64,000 nt of DNA from Methylobacillus caricis (GTDB lineage Bacteria; Pseudomonadota; Gammaproteobacteria; Burkholderiales; Methylophilaceae), in assembly GCF_020532705.1 (NCBI RefSeq), contig NZ_JAJAVD010000003.1:124001-188000 (forward strand). The letters run 5' to 3'. The notes under the pieces are model-generated. The model did not search any database. It was given only the letters and a program-made list of their open reading frames with translations, and was not told where the DNA came from. The translations under genes and the position numbers were made by a program. Shown here one piece after another: positions 10,122 through 16,728 of this stretch; position 1 is the first letter of the stretch, and every line of letters starts with the position of its first letter.

Positions 10122-10610
10122 ATGGCATTGATCTCCCTTGTCACCGAATTGCTGAACAGCATGGCAATTCCGTTCACCGTGATTGAAATTCCCCTGAGCG
10201 AGGACAAGAAACCGGTACGCAATCTGGAAGAACTTTTAGAAAGCGAGGGACTTGATCCCAAGTCAGTAGTGCGCAGCGTACTGTTCCGCACCGGGTCGGA
10301 ACAATTCATCCTGCTGGCGGTTGCTGGTGGCGGCCGTGCGGATTGGGCCATCCTGCGCAGTCATCTCAATGAACGCAAACTGCGCATGGCAGAATATGAC
10401 GAAGTCCCCGAAGCTACAGGTTATGTGGTGGGGGCAGTGCCGCCGATTGCCTTGCCAGAAGGCATCAAGGTCATGGTGGACAACAGTGTGAAGGATTATG
10501 AAACCGTGGTGATCGGCAGTGGCGTCCTCGGCTATGCGTTGGCTTTGAAAGGCGCTGACCTGTTGAAAGCCCTTGGCGATGCGGAGCAGGGCAGTTTTGC
10601 CAAAGCATGA
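10122..10610 (+). CDS. YbaK/prolyl-tRNA-synthetase-associated domain protein (aminoacyl-tRNA deacylase)
   Basis: 162 aa. The whole protein is one YbaK/EbsC domain: VVRSVLFRTGSEQFILLAVAGGGRADWAILRSHL and ATGYVVGAVPPIALP match the conserved core that hydrolyses mischarged tRNA in trans. Which amino acid is cleared cannot be read from sequence. It is a monocistronic gene with an AAAGGA ribosome-binding site upstream of ATG. Confidence 0.85.
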   Translation: MALISLVTELLNSMAIPFTVIEIPLSEDKKPVRNLEELLESEGLDPKSVVRSVLFRTGSEQFILLAVAGGGRADWAILRSHLNERKLRMAEYDEVPEATGYVVGAVPPIALPEGIKVMVDNSVKDYETVVIGSGVLGYALALKGADLLKALGDAEQGSFAKA

Positions 10611-10636
10611 TTTTGGTGATGTTTCTATTTACATAG

Positions 10637-10951
10637 CTAATCTTTGGTTGATCCGTGCGTGAGGCTAGCTGAGGCCCAAGCGAACAACCAGGTAATCAAG
10701 CTCCAGAAAAAGCACAGAAAGCCCCAGCCAAATATCGAGGGCGCACACCAACCCCAGCCGCACGCTCCATTATGCTGGAGCAATCCAGGCACTCCAATGC
10801 TATGAAACAAATAGATTGAGAGATAGGGTATTGCCAAGGCCACGCCCAGCGGAGAGTCTGCATAATCTGGCCGAATATGCACAACCAGTGATAGCAAAAT
10901 AAATACTGCAATATATGCGGCAAGAAATTTCAGGGTTCGCGGTTTGAACAT
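10637..10951 (-). CDS. Small hypothetical membrane protein
   Basis: 104 aa with about three hydrophobic segments (residues about 8-26, 34-52, 73-95) and a Gly/Cys/Trp-rich turn (NGACGWGWCAPS). No family recognised beyond similar hypothetical proteins. It stands alone, convergent with the YbaK gene; the function is unknown. Confidence 0.5.
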   Translation of the reverse strand: MFKPRTLKFLAAYIAVFILLSLVVHIRPDYADSPLGVALAIPYLSIYLFHSIGVPGLLQHNGACGWGWCAPSIFGWGFLCFFWSLITWLFAWASASLTHGSTKD

Positions 10952-11057
10952 GATATTTGCCTGATGATTGAGCTAATTAGCCACTGATAGAACCTACAAA
11001 CGTAGCCTGCAGATGGGGGAGTAGACCGAAGCTTTCAATCTCTCTAATAGTGACTGG

Positions 11058-11594
11058 CTATTTCCACTGCTCGCATTGCACCTCAACACTGCGCTCGCCA
11101 TTGCTCAGCCATACCTGGCCGTCCTGTATCGTGCACTGCAAGTCCATGGTACGCTGTGCCAGCTCTTCCAGCGCCTTTGTGTTTTCCTGTGGCAGGTTGA
11201 TGATGGTCAGGTTTTTAAGCCGGGCAAAGCCATCCTTGTTTTGTGCAAACCACATCTCCGCCGTGCGGCCCCCATAGGTATACAGAACCACCTCGTCAGC
11301 CCGCCCACAGGCTTTGCGGATCAGCTTCTCATCCGGCAGCCCCACATCAATCCACTGCTCGATCTTGCCTGTGAGATCCTTGCGCCAAATGTCGGCTTCC
11401 TCATCATCCGTCATGCCCTGGCCAAAGGCCAGCAGTTCATCTGCATGCAGGGAAAACGCAAGCAAGCGCACCATCATGCGCTCGTCTGTCTCGGAAGGAT
11501 GGCGTGCCAACGTCAGCGCGTGATCGTGATAATAATGCCGTTCCATGTCTGCAATCTGCAGATTGGCCTTGAACACGGTGGACTTGAGCGCCAT
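11058..11594 (-). CDS. yaeQ: YaeQ family protein
   Basis: 178 aa from the ATG at 11594. [39 protein letters not shown] and the C-terminal VEVQCEQWK are hallmark words of YaeQ, a small protein with a PD-(D/E)XK-like fold but no settled function (reported to rescue RfaH loss). Full length. Its upstream side faces the end of the disrupted ligase gene. Confidence 0.9.
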   Translation of the reverse strand: MALKSTVFKANLQIADMERHYYHDHALTLARHPSETDERMMVRLLAFSLHADELLAFGQGMTDDEEADIWRKDLTGKIEQWIDVGLPDEKLIRKACGRADEVVLYTYGGRTAEMWFAQNKDGFARLKNLTIINLPQENTKALEELAQRTMDLQCTIQDGQVWLSNGERSVEVQCEQWK

Positions 11595-11679
11595 GGAACA
11601 CCTGAATGTAATGAATGAAAGGCGAAGCTTAACGTAAATGGGTAGATATGCAATGCAGGTTGTTGCGTAGTGCAACCTG

Positions 11680-12091
11680 GATGAATCAGCCTATCGATCA
11701 ATTCCGGGCATGCAATTCCCGAAGCTTCCCAGAACTTCGGATACATGCTGATCTTGGTGAAGCCGGATCGTATTGATTTCATTGACCAGAATTTCACCAT
11801 TATCTTTAAGGAACATATCCACCCGACCCAAACCTTCGGCCAAAAGCACCTTGAACGTTTGCACCGCGATTTTCCGGGCCTGGTCGGCAATATCTTCTGG
11901 CAAGGCGGCTGGAATTTCGAGTGTTGCACCTTTCTCATCGAGATACTTTGCATCATAGGAATAGAACTCGTGACTAGGCTTGATTTCACCGATGACAGAA
12001 GCAATAGGGTTACTGTTGCCCAGAACGGAACATTCGATTTCTCTTCCGGAAATGAATTCTTCCAAAATGACTTTCAGGTCAAACATTGATC
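11680..12091 (-). pseudogene. D-alanine-D-alanine ligase family gene, C-terminal remnant
   Basis: From 12086 down, the frame reads [57 protein letters not shown], the ATP-grasp C-terminal half of Ddl. At about 11768 the frame breaks. The expected I-P-G-F-T turn appears only in another frame, which continues [17 protein letters not shown] and ELIDRLI. Comparing ATCCGG here with the ATCCCGGG needed for that turn suggests loss of 2 nt. The N-terminal half of the same gene lies about 15 kb away at 27257-27832, same strand. About 18 codons that normally lie between the halves are missing. Confidence 0.85.
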
Positions 12092-12102
12092 GGTCGGCAA
12101 AG
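12092..12102 (+). repeat. Left terminal inverted repeat of the island
   Basis: GGTCGGCAAAG begins where Ddl homology ends at the left junction. Its imperfect inverse GGTCAGCAAAG (10 of 11) lies at 27256-27246, where Ddl homology ends on the other side. Chance cannot be excluded for an 11-mer, but the placement at both edges is notable. Confidence 0.4.
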
Positions 12103-12163
12103 GGCCGTGAACGCTAGGTTTCGCGGGGAAATCGCGTCACGGGCTTTGCGGGAATCGCTGGAA

Positions 12164-12192
12164 GTACCCCCAGTTGTACCCCCAAGGGGGTA
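12164..12192. repeat. TACCCCC repeats near the left island end (candidate integrase arm sites)
   Basis: GTACCCCC at 12164-12171 and 12176-12183, and the inverse GGGGGTA at 12186-12192. Similar motifs sit between the integrase gene and the right junction. Arm-type integrase sites at both ends are expected for a lambda/P4-like element; binding is inferred. Confidence 0.4.
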
Positions 12193-12348
12193 TCGGGATG
12201 ATAGATCAGTCCGCATGCTGGTGCCAGCGCTGCACCCGATGGGATAAAACGGTTATGGCGCAGACCGCATTGTTGGCTGACGCCTGGAACGGTACGCGAT
12301 GAGATGCAGGGGAACGGGCCGCCGTGGCCCAGACCTCGGAGAACTCTC

Positions 12349-13491
12349 ATGACAGACCATCACACCCGCCACAACCCGCTGGGGCAAGACGCCCTGTTCA
12401 CTACACCAGCTTCGCTCATGCTCGATGCCCGCCTCACGCCGCTGGAGCGCAATGGTTGGCAGGTTCTGCGCATGCTGCGCTCTGCGGAGGGCATCAGCCC
12501 GCTGGCGAATCTGGGACAGTTGCGCCGCTATCTCACCTCCACCCCGCTGGGGCAGAGGGCCGGGTACGAGACGGCCCGGCGCGTCCTCGTCGTGCTTCGG
12601 CTGACGGGGTGGATCAGTCTGGTGGGGCAGCACCGCGACCCTCTGACCGGTCATGTGCTCAGCGAGCTGTATCAGGTTCACGAAAGCGCCCTGGACTTCC
12701 AACAAGCCTGCGCGCTCGATGCCAGTCTGTCCGCGCTTCTGCAAGCCTCCATCGGCCACGAAAACAACCAGGTGGATCGGGTGGCTGTCCACATTCAGGC
12801 AGCGCTAGCGCAGGCACCTGAGGTCGCCTCCATTGCGACCCACGATCAGCGCCACGATGACGATGATTTGCCCCCTACGCCGCCGTCGCAGGCGAGCGAG
12901 GCAGCCGACCCACTGCCATTGTCTGGCGATTCCTCCGGCAGCACGCTTGTTCCGCAACAGACCGGGCACGCTCGCCACATGACGGCTGAGCAGGGCGGTA
13001 CGTATAAGACGTATATGTATAAAAAAGAACGTACGTACCGCGCGCGCGAAGGCGACGGCGATCCGGCATCTCAGTCGGTGAGCTTGCCGCCTTGCCTGAG
13101 CAATGCCCAGGCAGATCAGCAAAAGGACGTGCAGGCCGCCTTGCGGCGGCTGCCGCCGCAGCATCGCCAGGAGGTGCTCGACGAGTTGCAGGCACGCAGC
13201 CAGAGCGGCGCCGTGCGCAATGTCGTGGCCTACTTCTTCGCGTTGGTGAAGCGCGTTTTTGCGGGCGAATTCCGCCTGTGGGCAGGTCGCAAGGAGACGT
13301 CTGCCGCGAACCGGCCTACAACTCCGCCGCGCACCGAAGCCCGCCCGGAACCGACTGCGCCACCCGCATCGCGTGAAACTGCCCTGGCGCACATCGCCAA
13401 CATCCGCAAGATGCTGAACGCCCCGACGAACGCTGGGGACATCGCAGCGCAGGCAATGCAGGCCAGGGGATGGCAACCGCATCCTGCGTAG
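12349..13491 (+). CDS. STY4528-family pathogenicity-island replication protein
   Basis: 380 aa from the ATG at 12349 with a GGAG ribosome-binding site. The N-terminal half (LDARLTPLERNGWQVLRMLR, LGQLRRYLTSTPLGQRAGYETARRVL, LTGWISLVGQHRDPLTG) matches what I remember of the STY4528 family, found in the replication/maintenance module of SPI-7-like integrative elements and ICEs. It has a helix-turn-helix flavour. The middle is low-complexity with the word GGTYKTYMYKKERTYRARE, and the C-terminus is a charged region (VVAYFFALVKRVFAGEFR). Its usual partners (ParA-like, DnaB-like, conjugation genes) are absent, so it is probably a stranded piece of an ICE. Confidence 0.75.
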   Translation: MTDHHTRHNPLGQDALFTTPASLMLDARLTPLERNGWQVLRMLRSAEGISPLANLGQLRRYLTSTPLGQRAGYETARRVLVVLRLTGWISLVGQHRDPLTGHVLSELYQVHESALDFQQACALDASLSALLQASIGHENNQVDRVAVHIQAALAQAPEVASIATHDQRHDDDDLPPTPPSQASEAADPLPLSGDSSGSTLVPQQTGHARHMTAEQGGTYKTYMYKKERTYRAREGDGDPASQSVSLPPCLSNAQADQQKDVQAALRRLPPQHRQEVLDELQARSQSGAVRNVVAYFFALVKRVFAGEFRLWAGRKETSAANRPTTPPRTEARPEPTAPPASRETALAHIANIRKMLNAPTNAGDIAAQAMQARGWQPHPA

Positions 13492-13494
13492 CAA

Positions 13495-13620
13495 ATGCTG
13501 CCGCAAAACGCGGTCGTCACTGCACGCCGCAGTGACGACCCGCGCAACACCGCCAACAATGCGGGCGAAAGCCAGTTCCTATTGCGTGCGGCCTACATGA
13601 TGATGGCCGCCCTAAACTGA
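13495..13620 (+). CDS. Possible 41-aa small protein downstream of the STY4528-like gene
   Basis: ATG at 13495, 3 nt after the upstream stop; 41 codons to TGA at 13618-13620. The peptide reads MLPQNAVVTARRSDDPRNT and ends in LLRAAYMMMAALN. The spacing suggests coupled translation. No family is recognised, and a perfect 12 bp stem lies inside the frame, so this may be fortuitous. Confidence 0.3.
   Translation: MLPQNAVVTARRSDDPRNTANNAGESQFLLRAAYMMMAALN
13512..13540. repeat. Strong 12 bp hairpin
   Basis: GGTCGTCACTGC (13512-13523) and GCAGTGACGACC (13529-13540) are perfect reverse complements around the loop ACGCC. No T-tract follows, so it is not an obvious intrinsic terminator. It lies just after the replication-type gene; a role in termination, replication or transfer is only a guess. 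Confidence 0.6.
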
Positions 13621-14039
13621 CCGGGCAGTTGCCAAGACCGATGGGCTTCGTACATCGGCAACCCCAACAGCGCAGGTTCCTGCAAGCGCAGGCCCGACAG
13701 GGTGGAGCCTTCTTCGTCTGTTTGAACTCATCCCTATCGCGCCGCCTGGCGCACGGTCCTTTGCAGCAATTGCCTGTGCGCGACGCACAGGGTTCCCGCT
13801 GCATTTCTCATCCCACTCACTTCATAGGAGGACTTGTCCACGTTCACATCACTTTCGTCTTGTAGTACCTCCGTCCGGGCTTCCAGCAGGGAGCAAGACG
13901 GACGCCTCATTTGAGGCTCTGGTGTCTCCTGAACACCATGCCCTTGCCCTCACGGGATCTCGCCTTGGCGAGCTGGCACCAACACTAACCACTGAATTTC
14001 AGGACAACGCAGTACGGCGCTTTGCTTGGAGGCCGGAAG
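13621..14039. other. Non-coding region with successive hairpins before the Integrase_1 gene
   Basis: No convincing gene in 419 bases. Inverted repeats: CCGATG/CATCGG around 13638-13658; TCCGTC (13870-13875) with GACGGA (13897-13902); GCCTCA (13904-13909) with TGAGGC (13912-13917), a 2-nt loop; GGTGT (13921-13925) with ACACC (13933-13937). Three adjacent stems in about 70 nt suggest a structured RNA or DNA element. An AGGAGG at 13826-13831 has no start codon at proper spacing. Confidence 0.45.
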
Positions 14040-14903
14040 ATGGACGACTTGACCTACTCCCTGCGACAGCTCTGCCAGCGCAACCGTGACGGCAGCTACA
14101 CCACGCAGGCCGACCGGATGCGTTCGCTGTCGCTGGCCGCGCGGCAACTGCGCGAGGCCGGTTTCCGGCAGATGAAGGCGTCGTCACTCAAGGGCAAGCA
14201 CGCCCAGGCGCTGCTGGATCGCTGGCAAGGCGAAGGTTTGTTGTCTGGCACCATCAAGAATCGGCTCTCTCATCTGCGCTGGTGGGCCGAGAAGATCGGC
14301 AAGGCCGGCATCCTGCCAGCGGACAACACGCAACTCGGCGTGGCCGAGCGCCGCTATGTGACCAACGTCAGCAAGGCCCAAGCACTGGGCACAGGTCTTG
14401 AACAGGTCACCGACGCGCACGTACGCATGAGCCTTCAGCTACAGGCCGCCTTCGGATTGCGTCGGGAGGAAGCGATCAAGTTCCAGCCCAGTTACGCGGA
14501 TCGGGGCGACCACATCGCCCTCAAGGGATCGTGGACCAAGGGCGGTCGGGAGCGAACTGTGCCCATCACAACGACAGAGCAACGCGACGCGCTCCACGCA
14601 GCACACCGCCTGGCGGGCACAGGATCACTGATCCCGGCAAACAAGACCTACATCCAGCAGCGGCACGTCTACGATGGACAGTGCAAGGCGGCGGGTCTGA
14701 GTTATATGCATGGCCTTCGCCATCAGTACGCGCAAAGCCGCTATGAGGCGTTGACGGGGAGGCCGCCGCCTGCGGCAGGTGGACCATTAGTCACGGAGTT
14801 AAGTCCAACGCAGCGCATAGAAGACCGCCATGCTCGTCAGACCATCAGCCGTGAGTTGGGACACGAGCGCGTTCAAATCACTGCCATCTACCTCGGTAGC
14901 TAG
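14040..14903 (+). CDS. Tyrosine recombinase with Integrase_1-type catalytic domain
   Basis: 287 aa from the ATG at 14040, preceded by GGAGG at 7 nt spacing; an upstream TTG (14022) is less likely. The N-terminal SAM-like domain (residues about 1-110) binds DNA. The catalytic domain has Arg in FGLRREEAIKF, HGLRHQYAQSRYE as the HxxR box, GHERVQITAIYLGS with the final His and Tyr. Proteins of this type ride in ICEs beside STY4528-like genes and are distinct from the main integrase. The C-terminus looks complete. It ends 48 nt before the convergent DUF262 gene. Confidence 0.8.
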   Translation: MDDLTYSLRQLCQRNRDGSYTTQADRMRSLSLAARQLREAGFRQMKASSLKGKHAQALLDRWQGEGLLSGTIKNRLSHLRWWAEKIGKAGILPADNTQLGVAERRYVTNVSKAQALGTGLEQVTDAHVRMSLQLQAAFGLRREEAIKFQPSYADRGDHIALKGSWTKGGRERTVPITTTEQRDALHAAHRLAGTGSLIPANKTYIQQRHVYDGQCKAAGLSYMHGLRHQYAQSRYEALTGRPPPAAGGPLVTELSPTQRIEDRHARQTISRELGHERVQITAIYLGS

Positions 14904-14951
14904 GTCAGGCAGTATGAGACCCCTGGCCTACATACACAGCCGTCCACCGGC

Positions 14952-16667
14952 TCAATCTGCAGGCCCAACAAACGTATTCAGCGCCGTTGCAATCCTCTTG
15001 CGTCGCTCAAGCAAGAAAGCCTTGTAGCTTCCCACTTCCAGCAGCGATGCCTCAACCGGGATGCACTGTGCTGCGAACGCTGGCTCGCCAAGCTGGCCCA
15101 CCAGCGGGGGCAGGTAAACCGCCGGGGCCTTGTCGCTGATCGCGCGATTCGTCTTGCCGCCGATGAAGGCCAGATTAGCGATGTCATCCGCCTCGCGGGC
15201 AGTGAAGCTGGTCTTCAGTACGGCTTTGGGAAAGATGTGATGGAACTGCAAGCGATGCTGGGCGCCCGAATGATCCAGAGCAATGGTCAGATGACTGCGC
15301 CAATCTTTCGCACTGGCAGCGCGGAAAGCCAGGAACATGGTCTTGAACAGCGCGCTGCGCTGGTTGCGGCCTTCCAGTTCCTCCGCGGTAATGTCCAGGC
15401 GGCCGAACTGCAGGCGCAGCCGGTCGATCAGCTCGCTCACTGCTCCGCCCTGACGAATATTTGCCAAATCCTGATCCAGAATGGTTTCGCTGGAGCCTCG
15501 GGAGAAGCGGCCTTTGGCATTGGCCATCAGCGCCCAGTAGCGCAGTTGGCGAGCCTCGTCGTTGCTCAGCGCATAGTTGCGGCTATGCCCGAAATACGCC
15601 AGCACCACCAGCAGGAAAGGCGACGACAACAGTGCCGGGCTATCGATGCCCAGATTGCTACGCAGGAAGTTGAGCGCGAATTCCATGCCATCGCAGGCTT
15701 CTTTCCATGCCTTCTGCAGCTTCTCCACATTCAGGCTACCCACGATCTGGAAACGTGATTGACCGGTGGCAAACGCCATCAGGTTCTTCAGGTGCAAACC
15801 GAGATCGAGGTCAAAGCCCGTCTTGGCACAGGCCTTCTGAAAATCCTGGAACGTCTGCAGCGAGTGCCGCCACTTGGCGGTGATCTGCGCCAGAGCCAAG
15901 TCGGAACTGCGCAGCTTGGCTCCCAGTGAATTGACCCGGACGAAGATTTCCGTGACCTCATCGTAGGAAAGCGTCCGTTCCAGTACATCCATCCGATAAA
16001 CGTACTTGCGGATGCCACGTAGCCGGGCCAGGCGCTGGCTGTACTTCTCGTAACGAGGATCGTCAAAACCACTGATGCCCGCACGTTTGAGGAACGGCGC
16101 ATCGTTGTCGGTCTTGAACACTTCCGACACTTTCACCCAATGCGGCAACTGCTCCAGCTTCCTCGTGGCCACCACGAAAGTCATCTTGTTGAAGCGCTTG
16201 AGCAGTTCGTCCTCGGTCGAGTCCGTCTCATCGCCAATCAGTTCGCTATCGTCGTCAACATCGTCCTCGTCGTCGCCGTTCTCTTCCACTTCGGTCACGA
16301 CCGCCAACTGGTCGGGATGTTCCAAGTTGAACAGCAAGTCGATAGGCCGACGACGGCCGCGCACCGATACTGGCTCGCCGCGAATGACGGCAGAGAGCGA
16401 TGTCAGACGCTGCTGACCATCCAGCAGAAGCCGCGTGCTCTGGTAAGGATTCGTGCTCTGGCTGACCGCGAAATCCTGCAGCGGCACAGCTTCATCCGTT
16501 TCCCAAAGCAGGATTGCGCCCGATGGGTAGCCGCGATACAGCGAATCCAGCAGATCGCGCACTCGCGTAGAACGCCACACGTACTGGCGCTGCATCTCCG
16601 GCAAGCGCAGTTCGCCGCGCTCGATCATGGATACTAGCTCTTCAACGCTGGCTTCGGCCTTGGCCAT
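14952..16667 (-). CDS. DUF262 / HNH nuclease-like protein of a restriction-linked operon
   Basis: 571 aa. The N-terminal DUF262 domain (ParB/Srx fold, as in GmrS, BrxU and SspE) has RLPEMQRQYVWRSTRVRDLL at residues 21-40 and the nucleotide-binding DGQQR at 83-87. A very acidic stretch (residues about 126-155) interrupts the domain. The C-terminal part has QFHHIFPKAVL (about 474-484) followed by FIGGKTNRAISDK, an HNH-type (DUF1524-like) nuclease signature. This combination is typical of modification-dependent restriction nucleases. ATG at 16667 with AAGGAAC ribosome-binding site. Last gene of the operon, 61 nt after the TrlF-like gene. Confidence 0.8.
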   Translation of the reverse strand: MAKAEASVEELVSMIERGELRLPEMQRQYVWRSTRVRDLLDSLYRGYPSGAILLWETDEAVPLQDFAVSQSTNPYQSTRLLLDGQQRLTSLSAVIRGEPVSVRGRRRPIDLLFNLEHPDQLAVVTEVEENGDDEDDVDDDSELIGDETDSTEDELLKRFNKMTFVVATRKLEQLPHWVKVSEVFKTDNDAPFLKRAGISGFDDPRYEKYSQRLARLRGIRKYVYRMDVLERTLSYDEVTEIFVRVNSLGAKLRSSDLALAQITAKWRHSLQTFQDFQKACAKTGFDLDLGLHLKNLMAFATGQSRFQIVGSLNVEKLQKAWKEACDGMEFALNFLRSNLGIDSPALLSSPFLLVVLAYFGHSRNYALSNDEARQLRYWALMANAKGRFSRGSSETILDQDLANIRQGGAVSELIDRLRLQFGRLDITAEELEGRNQRSALFKTMFLAFRAASAKDWRSHLTIALDHSGAQHRLQFHHIFPKAVLKTSFTAREADDIANLAFIGGKTNRAISDKAPAVYLPPLVGQLGEPAFAAQCIPVEASLLEVGSYKAFLLERRKRIATALNTFVGPAD

Positions 16668-16728
16668 GGTTGTTCCTTATTGCGTCATTCTTATCAAAGC
16701 GAATCTTGTGGATCAAACGGCGACGTTA

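Noticed and set aside
13834-13914. 26-codon leader-like ORF starting at TTG after AGGAGG
   Set aside because: Only 2 nt separate AGGAGG from TTG, too close for initiation, and no other start is in frame.
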